Source: Acidiphilium sp. C61
GTDB lineage: Bacteria > Pseudomonadota > Alphaproteobacteria > Acetobacterales > Acetobacteraceae
Direction of reading: 5' to 3'
Assembly (NCBI RefSeq): GCF_902712915.1
Contig: NZ_CACTIA010000005.1
Location: forward strand, 1,450,001-1,514,000
DNA: 64,000 nt
Positions 1-12,048 of this stretch are shown here, one piece after another; positions within the stretch are counted from its first letter, which is position 1, and each line of letters opens with the position of its first letter. The position numbers and the translations under genes were made by a program. A model generated the notes under the pieces. That model ran no database searches and was not told where the DNA came from. It saw nothing but the letters and a program-made list of their open reading frames with translations.

Positions 1-621
1 AAGCGTGATGGGCCGGCCGCCCATGATCGCCTCGGCGAACCCGAAATAGGCCATGTCCGGGCGCCCCCACGGTCCGTAAACCGTAAAGAACCGTAGTCCG
101 GTCTGGCGCAGGCCATAGAGATGGGCATAGGCGGCGCTCATCATTTCGTCGGCCCGCTTGGTTGCCGCATAGAGCGATTGCGGGCGGTCCGCCCTCGCCG
201 TCTCGGCGTAGGGCAGCGGAGTTCCGGCGCCATAGACCGACGAAGAGCTCGCGTAGACGAGATGCCGCAGGCCAGGGCTGTGCCGGGCAAGTTCGAGCAC
301 CGACAGATGCCCCGTCATGTTTGCCACGGCATAGGCGAACGGATTGTCGATCGAGTAGCGAACCCCCGCCTGTGCCGCAAGGTGGACGATCACGTCCCAC
401 CACTCCCCGGCCGCCCGCAATGCGGCGTGATCCGCGATATCCGCCCGGTGAAACCGGAACCTCTCATGCGCGGCGAGCCGCGCCAGACGGGCGTGTTTCA
501 GCCGGATGTCGTAATACGGGTTGACATCATCCACCCCAACCACCTGCGCACCGCGCGCGAGCAGGGCCTCGGCGACATGATAACCGATGAACCCGGCCGC
601 GCCGGTGAGAAGGATCTTCAC
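1..621 (-). CDS. NAD-dependent sugar-nucleotide epimerase, UDP-glucuronate 4-epimerase-like (partial)
   Basis: This is an extended short-chain dehydrogenase acting on a nucleotide sugar, probably for surface polysaccharide. The N-terminus has the Rossmann signature LLTGAAGFIG. It is followed by a VNPYYDIRLKHARL segment typical of UDP-glucuronate epimerases, then a SSSSVYG stretch and the catalytic YAATK (YxxxK) motif. The start is a GTG at 621 that overlaps the stop of the upstream isomerase gene as GTGA, so the two are translationally coupled. The C-terminal third lies beyond the window start (207 codons visible, family about 330). The exact sugar substrate is inferred from the N-terminal resemblance only. 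Confidence 0.8.
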   Translation of the reverse strand, partial: MKILLTGAAGFIGYHVAEALLARGAQVVGVDDVNPYYDIRLKHARLARLAAHERFRFHRADIADHAALRAAGEWWDVIVHLAAQAGVRYSIDNPFAYAVANMTGHLSVLELARHSPGLRHLVYASSSSVYGAGTPLPYAETARADRPQSLYAATKRADEMMSAAYAHLYGLRQTGLRFFTVYGPWGRPDMAYFGFAEAIMGGRPITL

Positions 622-1217
622 CCGTGGCGCTCCGTCAGCCGGTCTTCCAGCAATTCGAGGATGATGTGACCGAGGGTAATGTGACACTCCTGGATCCGCG
701 CGGTGGTGCTATCCGGCACGACGAGCGCGTGGTCGCAGAGCGCCAGTGCCTGCCCGCCATCGCCCCCGAGCAGCCCGATCGTGACAATCCCCATGCCGCG
801 CGCCACTTCCAGCGCCCGAAGCACAGAGGGCGACCGCCCGGATGTGGTGATCCCGAACAGCACATCGCCGGTGCGACCGAGGCCGGAAAGCGGCCGCGCG
901 AACACCTCGTCGAACCCGAAATCGTTTCCTGCTGCGGTGAGCGCGGCAGGATCGAGCGTCAGCGCCAGGGCCGGCCAGGACTCGCGGGCGACGCTGCCCC
1001 GCAAGCGGATCAGCAGTTCCGTCGCGAGATGCTGGGAATCCGCCGCCGACCCGCCATTGCCGCAGAACATCAGCTTGTTGCCGGCACGAATTGCAGCCTC
1101 ACAAACCCCGACGACATCGATAACCGGCTGGGGTGACGCCGCCAGCGCCAGCTTCAGCTCCGCGCCGCGCCGCAGCAATGCGGCGATATGCGATGCCTCG
1201 TCGTGCTTACTGGGCAA
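618..1217 (-). CDS. gmhA: SIS-domain phosphoheptose isomerase (GmhA-like)
   Basis: This is a probable D-sedoheptulose-7-phosphate isomerase, the first step of heptose synthesis for lipopolysaccharide. The SIS fold shows in the CGNGGSAADSQH motif, the GNDFGFDEVF segment, the phosphate-binding TTSGRSPSV loop and the late RIQECHITLGH helix, all conserved in GmhA. I chose a TTG start at 1217, which gives 199 residues (GmhA is about 192). An ATG at 1268 would add 17 residues lying inside the upstream dehydrogenase gene. The gene overlaps bdhA upstream and the epimerase downstream, so the three probably form one transcript. A related SIS sugar isomerase cannot be excluded. Confidence 0.8.
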   Translation of the reverse strand: MPSKHDEASHIAALLRRGAELKLALAASPQPVIDVVGVCEAAIRAGNKLMFCGNGGSAADSQHLATELLIRLRGSVARESWPALALTLDPAALTAAGNDFGFDEVFARPLSGLGRTGDVLFGITTSGRSPSVLRALEVARGMGIVTIGLLGGDGGQALALCDHALVVPDSTTARIQECHITLGHIILELLEDRLTERHG

Positions 1218-1998
1218 CCCAGCCCCCGTCGATGGACAGCGCTGCGCCGGTGATCGTCGATGCGCCATCGGAGCAGAGGAACACGACGAATGCGCCGATC
1301 TTCGCCGGGGTGGTGAATTCCAGCATCGGCTGCTTCTCGGCCAGCAGGGTTTTGGACTCGTCCTGCACGGTGGTGTGGTTCGAAGCGGCGCGGGCCTCGA
1401 TCTGCGCCTCGACCAGCGGCGTCAGCACCCAGCCCGGACAGATGGCGTTCACGGTGATCCCGTCATTCGCGCACTCGATCGCGACCGTCTTGGTGGCGCC
1501 GACGACGCCGTGCTTCGCGGCGACATAGGCAATCTTCTGCCCGCTTGCCACCAGCCCGTGCGCGGAGGCGATGTTCACGATGCGCCCCCAGCCCCGGCGG
1601 CGCATCGGCGGCACGGCGGCTTTCATCCCGTGGAACACGGCGGAGAGATTGAGCGCGATCACCGCGTCCCATTTCTCGTCGGGGAAATCCTCCACCGGTG
1701 CGACGTGCTGGATCCCGGCATTGTTCACCAGAATGTCGATCGAACCAAGATCAGCCTCGGTCCGCTCGACCAGCCGGCGGATCTCCGCAGCCTTTGTCAG
1801 GTCGGCACCATCGAATGCCACCCGCACGCCGAACTCGTCGGCGAGGGCGGCACGCAGCGCCTCGATCTTCACCGTATCGCCAAACCCGTTGAGCATGATA
1901 TCGGCACCCTGCGCCGCCAGCGCGCGGGCAATCCCGAGACCGATGCCGCTGGTCGAACCGGTTACCAGCGCAACCTTGCCCCTGAGACTCACGGTCAC
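1207..1998 (-). CDS. bdhA: 3-hydroxybutyrate dehydrogenase (SDR family)
   Basis: This cytosolic enzyme oxidises D-3-hydroxybutyrate to acetoacetate with NAD, linking polyhydroxybutyrate breakdown to the CoA transferase encoded at 15552-16944. The 263-residue protein is a classical SDR: cofactor motif TGSTSGIG near residue 14, NNAG near 92, and the catalytic S145, Y158, K162 set (IAYVAAKHG). The GWVLTPLVEAQI loop and the segment with QPMLEF near the C-terminus match bacterial BdhA. It is the first gene of a minus-strand group with the isomerase and epimerase genes, an unusual pairing of ketone-body and polysaccharide functions. Confidence 0.88.
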   Translation of the reverse strand: MTVSLRGKVALVTGSTSGIGLGIARALAAQGADIMLNGFGDTVKIEALRAALADEFGVRVAFDGADLTKAAEIRRLVERTEADLGSIDILVNNAGIQHVAPVEDFPDEKWDAVIALNLSAVFHGMKAAVPPMRRRGWGRIVNIASAHGLVASGQKIAYVAAKHGVVGATKTVAIECANDGITVNAICPGWVLTPLVEAQIEARAASNHTTVQDESKTLLAEKQPMLEFTTPAKIGAFVVFLCSDGASTITGAALSIDGGWVAQ

Positions 1999-2122
1999 CC
2001 CCTATTTTCAGTGCGATATCGTTCTGCGCCATGGCAGGCGACGCATCAAGAGGACGTCGGAGCAGGGCCCCGATCACGGCAAAGCCAGCGGCCGAGGCCG
2101 CTGGCTTCCCGATTCGGTCGCG

Positions 2123-2164
2123 AGAGCATCCTTATCCGATCGGATGACTCCATCTGATCGGATG
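2123..2164. repeat. REP-like intergenic palindrome, copy 1
   Basis: An imperfect inverted repeat (arms ATCCGATCGGATG and CATCTGATCGGAT) is preceded by AGAGCATC. It lies between bdhA and the fasciclin gene. The same arms recur at 2944, 57823, 57884 and 59284, so this is a dispersed family in this genome rather than a gene-specific terminator. Confidence 0.8.
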
Positions 2165-2175
2165 GTGCGCCAGGA

Positions 2176-2739
2176 TCAGGGCATCAGCACCCGGTCGATC
2201 ACCTGGATGACACCGTTCGACTGGTTCACGTCATAGGTCTCGATCTGGGCGACGTTACCCTTCTCGTCGACAACCTCGATATTGTGCGGCCCGTTCATCC
2301 GCAGCGTCAGGTCGTGCCCCTTGTCGAGGGTCGGCAGCTTGACCATTCCGCCATGCCCCTGGATATCGGCGCGCAGCGTCGCGAAGGTGAAATCGCCGGG
2401 CACGACGTGATAGAGCAGGATCGAGGTGAGCATCGCCTTGTTTTTCGGCTCGAGAAGGGTCGGCACCGTTCCCTTGGGCAGCATGTCGAACGCCTCGTTG
2501 GTCGGCGCGAACACGGTGAACGGCCCCTTGCCCTCCAGCGCCTTGACCAGACCGGCGGCCTTCACCGCGGCCACCAGGGTCGTGTTGTCCTTGGAATTCA
2601 CCGCGTTCTGCACGATGTTCCGGCTCGGATACATCGGCGCGCCCCCGACCATCACGGAATGGTCCATCATGGCGGCCATGGCGGTTCCGCAGGCGGCGAC
2701 GGCAAGAGCGGCGCCGAGGGCGATATGGCTGAGTTTCAT
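2176..2739 (-). CDS. Secreted fasciclin-domain protein
   Basis: A 187-residue protein with an N-terminal signal peptide (hydrophobic stretch ending AACGTAMA) followed by one FAS1 (beta-Ig-H3/fasciclin) domain. The two FAS1 hallmarks are visible: GPFTVFAPTNEAFDMLP in the first half, and LLYHVVPGDF with the final SNGVIQVIDRVLMP. FAS1 proteins are secreted or surface-attached adhesion-type proteins; no catalytic role is known. I chose the start at 2739, not an upstream in-frame codon, because it has a good ribosome site and places the signal peptide at the N-terminus. Confidence 0.88.
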   Translation of the reverse strand: MKLSHIALGAALAVAACGTAMAAMMDHSVMVGGAPMYPSRNIVQNAVNSKDNTTLVAAVKAAGLVKALEGKGPFTVFAPTNEAFDMLPKGTVPTLLEPKNKAMLTSILLYHVVPGDFTFATLRADIQGHGGMVKLPTLDKGHDLTLRMNGPHNIEVVDEKGNVAQIETYDVNQSNGVIQVIDRVLMP

Positions 2740-2943
2740 GGTCCGTAGTCTCCTCTGCTCGGTCGCCGGCGGCGACCTCATGCCCCAACTACGCGGCAGA
2801 GCGGGAAACGGATGACCCCGTAGGGTTTTCTCATGATCACGAGACCGTGATATCAGGCGGCGACATACCGCGCGGTGCCTCCAGCGCCGCCTTGCGCCGC
2901 GACCATCAGCCGATCGGAATGTGCTTTTTCTTGTTGATAATTT

Positions 2944-2992
2944 GAGCATCTTAATCCGATCAGATGGAGCCATCTGATCGGATGATGCTCTA
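2944..2992. repeat. REP-like intergenic palindrome, copy 2
   Basis: This is the fullest copy of the dispersed palindrome: outer arms GAGCATC and GATGCTC enclose inner arms ATCCGATCAGATGG and CCATCTGATCGGAT. It overlaps the end of argJ at 2990 and sits in the 250-bp gap between argJ and the fasciclin gene. Confidence 0.85.
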
Positions 2993-4219
2993 GCTGCGAT
3001 AGCTGCCGTTGATGTCGATATAGCCGTGAGTCAGATCGCAGGTCCAAACCCGCGCGCGGCCGCGCCCCATGCCGAGATCGACATCGATGCGGATCTCCGC
3101 GCCGCGCATGTGCGCGACGACCGGCGCCTCGTCATATCCCTCGACAACCCTGCCCTCGCGCGCCATCCACACGCCGCCGACGGCCACGGCCAGCCGGTCC
3201 CGCTCGGCCGGCTCGCCGGCCTTGCCCACCGCCATGACGATCCGCCCCCAATTCGCGTCCTCGCCGGCGATCGCGGTCTTGACCAGCGGCGAATTCGCGA
3301 TGGCAAGCCCGACCCGCCGTGCCGACAGGGCGGAAACCGCGCCGGCGACATTGATCTCGATCAGCTTCCGCGCGCCCTCGCCGTCGCGCACCACCATCAG
3401 GGCGAGGTCGTGCAGAACCTCATTCAGCGCCTGGCGGAAGGCTGCAAGACCCCGCGCGTCGCTCAGCGGCGCATTGCCGGCGGCGCCGGTTGCGAACAGC
3501 AGCACCGTGTCGGAGGTCGAGGTATCCGAATCCACGGTGATCGAATTGAAGCTGGGCCCGACGCCGCGGCCGAGCATCGCCTGCAGCGTCGCCGCCGGCA
3601 GGGCGGCGTCGGTGACGATGAAGGCCAGCATCGTCGCCATGTCGGGCGCGATCATGCCGCTGCCCTTGGCGATGCCGGAAATCCGCACCTCAACACCGCC
3701 GAGACGCGCCTTCCGCGTTGCTGCCTTCGGAAACGTATCGGTGGTCATGATCGCGCGGGCCGATTCCGCCCAGCGATCCGGCGCAAGACCGGCCGCGAGC
3801 GCATCCATGACCGCAACGATCCGCTCGGCCGGCATCGGCTCGCCGATCACCCCGGTCGAGGCCAGGAATACCTCCTCGGCTGGGCAACCGAGCGCGCGCG
3901 CCGCCGATTCGGCACTCAGCCGCGCCGCCGCCGCCCCGGCCGCCCCGTTGAACACGTTGGCATTGCCGGCATTGACCACGAGGCCGCGCGCCATCCCACC
4001 GGGCAGGATCTCGCGACACCAGCTCACCGGCGCGCCGGGACACTTGTTGCGGGTAAACACACCCGCAACGGTCGTGCCGGGGTCGAAGGAGGCGAGCAGG
4101 ACATCGTCCCGCCCGCGATAGCGGATGCCGGCGGCGGCAGTGGCAAACCGCACCCCGGCCACTGCCGGAAGGTCCGGCAGGCTCACCGCCAGCGGCGATA
4201 CCGGCAGATCCTTCGCCAC
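2990..4219 (-). CDS. argJ: Bifunctional glutamate N-acetyltransferase / ornithine acetyltransferase
   Basis: ArgJ transfers the acetyl group from N-acetylornithine to glutamate, closing the acetyl cycle of arginine synthesis; bifunctional forms also use acetyl-CoA. The 409-residue precursor has the autoproteolysis site ATML at about residues 195-198, where the Thr becomes the new N-terminal nucleophile. The [28 protein letters not shown] and GKGSG-like segments are typical of the family. The C-terminus [10 protein letters not shown] is the conserved ArgJ ending. It lies 10 bp downstream of the PPIase gene on the same strand and may be cotranscribed with it. Confidence 0.95.
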   Translation of the reverse strand: MAKDLPVSPLAVSLPDLPAVAGVRFATAAAGIRYRGRDDVLLASFDPGTTVAGVFTRNKCPGAPVSWCREILPGGMARGLVVNAGNANVFNGAAGAAAARLSAESAARALGCPAEEVFLASTGVIGEPMPAERIVAVMDALAAGLAPDRWAESARAIMTTDTFPKAATRKARLGGVEVRISGIAKGSGMIAPDMATMLAFIVTDAALPAATLQAMLGRGVGPSFNSITVDSDTSTSDTVLLFATGAAGNAPLSDARGLAAFRQALNEVLHDLALMVVRDGEGARKLIEINVAGAVSALSARRVGLAIANSPLVKTAIAGEDANWGRIVMAVGKAGEPAERDRLAVAVGGVWMAREGRVVEGYDEAPVVAHMRGAEIRIDVDLGMGRGRARVWTCDLTHGYIDINGSYRS

Positions 4220-4229
4220 GGCGTCGCGC

Positions 4230-5147
4230 TCAGTTCTTCGCGGGCGCGGCGCCGCCGTCCTGCGCCGGGGTGCCGTCGGGGTTGAAGAGCTTGATGTTCA
4301 GCCCCTTGCGCGCGTCCTGCAGCACCTTGGTCACCGCCGCGTTGGTGATCCGCTGCCGGATCTGGTCCTTCACGTCGTCAAGCGCGGGTACCGGCTTTTC
4401 CCGCTGCCCCTCGCTCTCGATCACATGCCAGCCGAACTGCGACTGCACCGGCGTCTTGGTATAGGTACCGGGCTTGAGCGCGAAGGCGGCATCGGCGAAG
4501 GGCTTGACCATTTCCTGCTTGGTGAACCAGCCAAGCTCGCCGCCATTCTTGGCACCGGGATCGATGCTGTATTTCTTGGCGAGATCGGCGAACTTCGCCC
4601 CCTTGCCCAGTTCGGCGATCACCTTTTCCGCCTCAGCCTGGGTCTTGACGAGGATCTGCCGTGCCTTGACCTCCTCGGGCTGCTTCGCCTTGACGTAATG
4701 GGCCTCGTAATAGGCCTTCACCGCGGCGTCGGTCAGTTTCGGCTCGACCAGCGTGCGCAGATAGCCGCGCTCCAGCGCCTGGTCCGCCGCCGCCTTCATC
4801 TCCGCCGCCACTTTCGGATCCTTCGCCGTCCCGGCCTTGCGGGCCCGGATCAGCAGGGCGCGCTCATCGACCAGCCGGTTGAGCAGGACCGGGAAAAGCT
4901 CCTGCGGCGGCGCGTTCTGCAGTTGCGGCGGCAGGCTCTGCGCCGCCTTGGCGACGTCGGAGAGGTGGATATCGTGGCCGTTGACGATCGCGACGACCGT
5001 ATCCTTCTGCGTCTTGGCGGCAGGCTTGGCCGCGGCGGGCGCGGCCGCGCCGCTGCCCGTGGCGGCGAAAGCCGGGCCGCAAAGCCCGAGCGCCATCACC
5101 GCCGTGAGAGCGAAGCCGGCCGAAAACCCTGAAAGAGAACGCTTCAT
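4230..5147 (-). CDS. Periplasmic parvulin-type peptidyl-prolyl isomerase
   Basis: A 305-residue exported chaperone-isomerase of the PpiC/SurA/PrsA type that would help fold outer-membrane or periplasmic proteins. Residues 1-30 form a signal peptide. A SurA-like helical region follows ([26 protein letters not shown]). The rotamase domain at about 155-255 contains [40 protein letters not shown] and the closing [10 protein letters not shown]. The C-terminal tail is rich in Ala and Pro. It is transcribed away from secA, with a 290-bp shared upstream region. Confidence 0.9.
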   Translation of the reverse strand: MKRSLSGFSAGFALTAVMALGLCGPAFAATGSGAAAPAAAKPAAKTQKDTVVAIVNGHDIHLSDVAKAAQSLPPQLQNAPPQELFPVLLNRLVDERALLIRARKAGTAKDPKVAAEMKAAADQALERGYLRTLVEPKLTDAAVKAYYEAHYVKAKQPEEVKARQILVKTQAEAEKVIAELGKGAKFADLAKKYSIDPGAKNGGELGWFTKQEMVKPFADAAFALKPGTYTKTPVQSQFGWHVIESEGQREKPVPALDDVKDQIRQRITNAAVTKVLQDARKGLNIKLFNPDGTPAQDGGAAPAKN

Positions 5148-5437
5148 GCTGCTGGTCCCTGATGCAAAACGGCCGCACCATGGCCGAAGCGTCCGGCGCC
5201 TGCAAGCGGGCCGGGCCGGGCGGCGCGCAAAATTCCCGATATTGCAACGCGCTTTGGCGCGCGTACTACACCGCGCTTGGCGCGCGTGATTTGACCAGAC
5301 CGGCGCGCACTCTTATGTCAATGATCCGATCGCAGTCGGGCGCCCGCGCGGATGCGCGCCGCCGGGCTGCCACGCAACCCAGACCAGTCGGGACGGACAG
5401 GTTCAGACTCGCGGATAGACCGGAAGCTCGCGTCATC

Positions 5438-8170
<2,733 letters not shown>

Positions 8171-8174
8171 GGCC

Positions 8175-8702
8175 ATGCGCGGCGGGCTTGCTCTCGCCGC
8201 CTGTGCTCTCGCGCTGATCGCCTCCGGCGCCGGCAGCGCCCACGCCGCCACGCAGCGCCCGACCGTGTTCGTCGCCCCGTTCGACCTGTTCGACACCGCG
8301 GCCGACCAGCGCCCCGCCATCGTCGCCGACCAGCATCACTGGCTCCGCCACGCCGCTGCGCGCATCCGGGCGGATCTCGATCGCGCGGGCCGGGCGAAAG
8401 CCGTCGGCACCGGCGAAACCCTCGCCCGCATGAAGCGGATCGACGCCGACTACGACCATCCCTCGACCTGCACCTCCTGCCTCGTTTCCGCCGCCAGGCA
8501 GGCCGGAGCCGGCTTCCTGTTCGTCGGCACGCTGCACTGGGTCAGCGATCTGATCGTCTACATGAAGGCCTATCTGCTGGATGTGCGGTCAGGCCGGGAG
8601 CTGATGGCCAGAACCTTCGAGGTCAAATCGGACGACCAACTGATGCTCGACCGCGCGGCTGACCGCATGGCGGCAGCCCTCGAAACCCGTCTCAAACACT
8701 GA
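8175..8702 (+). CDS. Exported DUF2380-like protein of unknown function
   Basis: A 175-residue protein starting 4 bp after the secA stop, probably in its operon. Residues 1-25 form a signal peptide ending SAHA. The mature part begins with a TVFVAPFDLFDT strand and contains a two-cysteine STCTSCLVSAAR motif, followed by GAGFLFVGTLHWVSDLIVYMKAYLLD and a helix-rich end. This pattern matches the DUF2380/DUF3280 group of small exported proteins that resemble lipoprotein-associated nucleotide-free folds. No catalytic residue set is evident and the function is unknown. Confidence 0.75.
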   Translation: MRGGLALAACALALIASGAGSAHAATQRPTVFVAPFDLFDTAADQRPAIVADQHHWLRHAAARIRADLDRAGRAKAVGTGETLARMKRIDADYDHPSTCTSCLVSAARQAGAGFLFVGTLHWVSDLIVYMKAYLLDVRSGRELMARTFEVKSDDQLMLDRAADRMAAALETRLKH

Positions 8703-8722
8703 TCGCCCCGCCAGGCAATCCG

Positions 8723-9187
8723 TCAGGACGATGCCTCGCCATCGCGGCACAGCCGATCGGTCAGCGCGACAAGCTCTGCGCGCAGGGCCTCGAATTGCCC
8801 GGCATCGAGACCGGTGCGGCAACGCACGGTGTTCTGGATCGCCGCAAGCCGTGGCGCGACGGCCTCGGCCTTCGGGGTCAGCCGCACGATGACGACGCGT
8901 TCGTCGTCCCGGCTGCGCTCGCGGGAGACGAAACCGGCCTCGGCAAGGCGCTTGAGCAGCGGCGTCACGGTGGCCGCATCGAGCTTCAGCGCCTCGGCAA
9001 CGCCGTTCACCGTCGATTCATGCCGCTCGAAGAGCACCAGCAGCACGATATATTGCGGATAGGTCAGGCCCAGCTCGACCAGCAACGGCCGATACACCCG
9101 GGTGATCGCGTGCGTGGCGGCATAGAGCGCGAAGCAGAGCTGCTCATCGAGGCGCAAATTGCCAAACTCGTCGCGCGCTGCGGTCAT
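8723..9187 (-). CDS. ohrR: OhrR-type MarR-family peroxide-sensing regulator
   Basis: A 154-residue winged-helix repressor. The N-terminal block LDEQLCFALYAATHAITRVY with the reactive Cys18, followed by LGLTYPQYIVLLVL, is characteristic of OhrR, the organic-hydroperoxide sensor. A second cysteine at 123 places it with the two-cysteine (Xanthomonas-like) class that forms an intersubunit disulfide on oxidation. The recognition helix lies in the LDAATVTPLLKRLAEAG region and the wing in RDDERVVIVRLT. No ohr peroxidase gene lies beside it here, so its target is elsewhere. I chose ATG 9187, which begins just before the conserved domain. Confidence 0.85.
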   Translation of the reverse strand: MTAARDEFGNLRLDEQLCFALYAATHAITRVYRPLLVELGLTYPQYIVLLVLFERHESTVNGVAEALKLDAATVTPLLKRLAEAGFVSRERSRDDERVVIVRLTPKAEAVAPRLAAIQNTVRCRTGLDAGQFEALRAELVALTDRLCRDGEASS

Positions 9188-9281
9188 GCTCTCTTGTTCC
9201 GATATACCGCCATCCGCCGTCAAGGCCGGAGATGGCCGCGCGGCGAGGTGACAAGAAAAGCCGGCTGCCACAAACGCCAAC

Positions 9282-9303
9282 CGCCCCGGACGGAACCGGG
9301 GCG
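9282..9303 (-). terminator. Probable terminator of rplM-rpsI
   Basis: A GC-rich hairpin with perfect 8-bp arms (CGCCCCGG / CCGGGGCG) and a 6-nt loop lies 24 bp past the rpsI stop. Read on the minus strand it is followed by a moderately T-rich stretch. Confidence 0.6.
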
Positions 9304-9326
9304 GCGCGCAATGTGGAAAAGGCGGA

Positions 9327-9824
9327 TCAGCGCTTCGAGAACTGGAAGCTCCGGCGGGCCTTCGCCTTGCCGTATTTCTTGCGCTCGACGGTGCGCGGGT
9401 CGCGGGTGAGGAACCCGGCGGCCTTGAGAATGCCGCGCAGATCCGGCTCGTAATAGGTGAGCGCGCGGGAGATGCCGTGCCGCACGGCGCCGGCCTGGCC
9501 CGAAAGCCCGCCGCCGGTGACGGTCGCCATCACGTCGAACTGGTTGTAGCGGTCAGCGACGAGGAAGGGCTGGGTAATCAGCATCCGCAGCACCGGGCGC
9601 GCGAAATACTGCGCCGCCTTGCGGCCATTGATCACGATCTCGCCCTTGCCCGGCTTGATCCACACGCGGGCAACCGCATCCTTGCGGCGGCCGGTGGCGT
9701 AGGAACGGCCGAGCGCGTCGCGCTTGGGCTCGCGCTTCGGCGCATCGGCCTCGGCGGCAACCCCGGTTGTCGGGGTGATGATGGTCTTCAGATCGGCGAG
9801 CGTACCGGTTCCGGACATGTTCAC
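9327..9824 (-). CDS. rpsI: 30S ribosomal protein S9
   Basis: A small-subunit ribosomal protein whose C-terminal tail reaches the P-site tRNA. The 165 residues include the family blocks [42 protein letters not shown] and the basic tail ending RRSFQFSKR. It has an alphaproteobacterial-type N-terminal extension of about 35 residues. It overlaps the rplM stop by 4 bp, the usual rplM-rpsI coupling. Confidence 0.98.
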   Translation of the reverse strand: MNMSGTGTLADLKTIITPTTGVAAEADAPKREPKRDALGRSYATGRRKDAVARVWIKPGKGEIVINGRKAAQYFARPVLRMLITQPFLVADRYNQFDVMATVTGGGLSGQAGAVRHGISRALTYYEPDLRGILKAAGFLTRDPRTVERKKYGKAKARRSFQFSKR

Positions 9825-10297
9825 GCCCTCGCGTTACGGTTGAGGTTCTTGCGGTTCAGCGCCGCGACGTCGAGCACCTTGGGCTGCTGGCCATGATGCG
9901 GGTGCGACGGACCGACATAGACATGCAGGTTCTTCATCTGCTGGCGCTGCAGCGGACCGCGGGTAATCATCCGCTCAACCGCCTTCTCGATGACGCTCTC
10001 CGGGTTCTTCCCGTCGAGGCGCTGGCGGATCGTCCGCCCCTTGATCCCGCCGGGGTAGCCGGTGTGGTAGTAGAAGGTGGAATCGTCCATCTTCTTGCCC
10101 GTCACCGTCACCTTGTCGGCGTTGACGACGATGATGTGGTCGCCGCAATCGACATGCGGGGTGAATTGCGGCTTGTGCTTGCCGCGCAGGCGGTTGGCGA
10201 TCAGGGCGGCGAGCCGGCCGAGCACCAGCCCGTCGGCGTCGATCAGCACCCAATCCTTCTGCACGTCCGCCGGTTTCAGCGAAACGGTGGTCTTCAT
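9821..10297 (-). CDS. rplM: 50S ribosomal protein L13
   Basis: A large-subunit ribosomal protein of 158 residues, first gene of the rplM-rpsI pair. Visible hallmarks are [55 protein letters not shown] and [13 protein letters not shown] near the C-terminus. A ribosome site (GGACTCCCGTC region, read on the minus strand) precedes the start at 10297. Confidence 0.98.
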   Translation of the reverse strand: MKTTVSLKPADVQKDWVLIDADGLVLGRLAALIANRLRGKHKPQFTPHVDCGDHIIVVNADKVTVTGKKMDDSTFYYHTGYPGGIKGRTIRQRLDGKNPESVIEKAVERMITRGPLQRQQMKNLHVYVGPSHPHHGQQPKVLDVAALNRKNLNRNARA

Positions 10298-10387
10298 GAC
10301 GGGAGTCCTCGTGACATCATCCTTGCGATGACGGGCCTATGCGCGAATTCCGCCGCGTCGTCAAGCAGATAGGCCTGCGGTAACCGG

Positions 10388-11320
10388 TTACCGTAACGCC
10401 GCCGCGGTCGCTTGGAGCGCCGCGCGCACCGGCGTCGGCGCCGAAAACCCGAGGGAATCCCGGGCCAGCGAGACATCGGCACGGAACGACCCGGCGAAGC
10501 TGCGCCACAATTCCCCGTGCCCGGCCATGCGCGTCGCAGCCCCCAGCCATGAGGGTGGCACCGGCAGCAGCACGAGCTTGCGGCCCAGCCCGCCGGCCAG
10601 CGCGCGGATCAGCGCCGGCGTCGAAACCGGCTCGGGATGCGCGCCGATCACGCAATCCGGCGGATCATCGGCCGCCACCGCCCGCGCGATCAGCGCCGCC
10701 AGATCATCAACCGCGATGAAGCTGCGGGCATTGGCGATGGCGCCGAAGGGCAACGGCATGCCGCGGCGGATCAGCCGGACCAGCCGCGGAATGTTGCCGG
10801 CGCAGCCCGGCCCGACCACCGCGCAGGGCCTGACGATCACCAGCCGGGTTGCGCTGCCGGCAACCGTCGCGCGCACCGCCGCCTCGCCCTCGAGCTTGCT
10901 CGCGGCATAGGCATCGTCGGGGCGGGGCGGGCTCGCCTCGCTGAACGTCCCGTCACGCTGCTTGCCGAATACTGCCGCCGAGGAGACGAGAACCAGCCGC
11001 CGCACCCCGCGCGCCACAGCCTCCTCGGCCACCCGCCGCGCCGCCGTCACGTTCGCCGCCGCCAGCGCCGCCGGATCGACCCCGTTGCGATGAGCGAGCC
11101 CGGCGGCATGCACCACGGCATCCACGCCGCGCAACGCCGCCGCGAGGGCGGGCGCCGGCGCGGCCAGATCGCCCGCATCCACCGCCCGCGCAGCGCCGGG
11201 CACCTCGCGCGCACGCCGCAGCGCAACGACGACCTCCGCCCCGGAGGCGGCGAGCCGCGCGGTCACCGCCCGGCCGACAAACCCCGCAGCGCCGCTGACC
11301 AGAACCGTCCGTCCGCTCAC
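10388..11320 (-). CDS. NAD-dependent epimerase/dehydratase
   Basis: An extended SDR of 310 residues with N-terminal cofactor motif SGAAGFVGRAV, VDAVVHAAGLAH, the SSAAVFG strand and the catalytic DAYAASKLEGE (YxxxK). The RPCAVVGPGCAGNIPRLV segment resembles the UDP-N-acetylglucosamine 4-epimerase / WbpK-like group used in O-antigen synthesis. The exact substrate cannot be fixed from sequence alone. It lies immediately downstream of phaR on the same strand (25-bp gap), but the pairing does not suggest a shared function. Confidence 0.82.
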   Translation of the reverse strand: MSGRTVLVSGAAGFVGRAVTARLAASGAEVVVALRRAREVPGAARAVDAGDLAAPAPALAAALRGVDAVVHAAGLAHRNGVDPAALAAANVTAARRVAEEAVARGVRRLVLVSSAAVFGKQRDGTFSEASPPRPDDAYAASKLEGEAAVRATVAGSATRLVIVRPCAVVGPGCAGNIPRLVRLIRRGMPLPFGAIANARSFIAVDDLAALIARAVAADDPPDCVIGAHPEPVSTPALIRALAGGLGRKLVLLPVPPSWLGAATRMAGHGELWRSFAGSFRADVSLARDSLGFSAPTPVRAALQATAAALR

Positions 11321-11345
11321 CCGAACCCTGCCAGCCAGGCCGCCA

Positions 11346-11939
11346 TCAGCCGCGCTTCGGCGCCTTGGCCCGGAGTGCGGCGACCTCGCCCTGCAACCGC
11401 TCGACCTCGGCGCGCAACGCGTCGATCTCCTCGCCGCCCGCGGGCTCGTCGGCAGCCGGCGGCGCCGCCTCGCCGGGCGGCGCGAAGGGCGAGAACAGGC
11501 TCATCGCCCGCTCCATCATCGCCATGTTCTGGCGGCCGATCTCTTCCATGCCCGGCGGCATGAAATTGCCCATGGTCTGCTGCACCGCCGCGCGCATCTG
11601 CGATTGCTGGCGGCTGAACTGGCTCATCGCCTGTTCGAGGAAACGCGGCACCACGCCCTGCATGTTGTTGCCGTAAAGCCCGATGAGCTGGCGGAGAAAA
11701 TTGGTCGGCAGCATGGCCTGCCCGACCTTGCTCTCTTCCTCGACGATGATCTGGGTCAGCACCGCGCGGGTGATGTCCTCGCCGGATTTCGCGTCGAACA
11801 CCTCGAAGTCTCGCCCCTCGCGGACCATCTCCGACAGGGTCTCGAGCGTGATGTAGGTCGAGCTTTCTGTATTGTACAAGCGCCGGTTGGCGTATTTCTT
11901 GATGACGATCGGCTTGGTGCCGTCCGGCGTTTGAGCCAT
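11346..11939 (-). CDS. phaR: Polyhydroxyalkanoate synthesis repressor PhaR
   Basis: PhaR binds both DNA and PHA granules and de-represses phasin genes when polymer is present. The 197-residue protein has the N-terminal PHB/PHA accumulation regulator DNA-binding domain (IVIKKYANRRLYNTESSTYITL, then EGRDFEVFDAKSGEDITRAVLTQII) and a second accumulation-regulator domain (LPTNFLRQLIGLYGNNMQGVVPRFLEQAM). A Pro/Ala linker leads to a C-terminal coiled coil (EIDALRAEVERLQGEVAALRAK). I chose ATG 11939 because the conserved domain starts 10 residues later and a ribosome site precedes it. Confidence 0.93.
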   Translation of the reverse strand: MAQTPDGTKPIVIKKYANRRLYNTESSTYITLETLSEMVREGRDFEVFDAKSGEDITRAVLTQIIVEEESKVGQAMLPTNFLRQLIGLYGNNMQGVVPRFLEQAMSQFSRQQSQMRAAVQQTMGNFMPPGMEEIGRQNMAMMERAMSLFSPFAPPGEAAPPAADEPAGGEEIDALRAEVERLQGEVAALRAKAPKRG

Positions 11940-12048
11940 TGTCTTCGCCCTTTCCCCTCGTCGCAAAGCGTGGAACGCGGTCGCCGTTGGTTCGGCTGTT
12001 TGCACCGCACCACCATGACAGAGACGCCCCGCGAAAGCCAGCGCCGCC

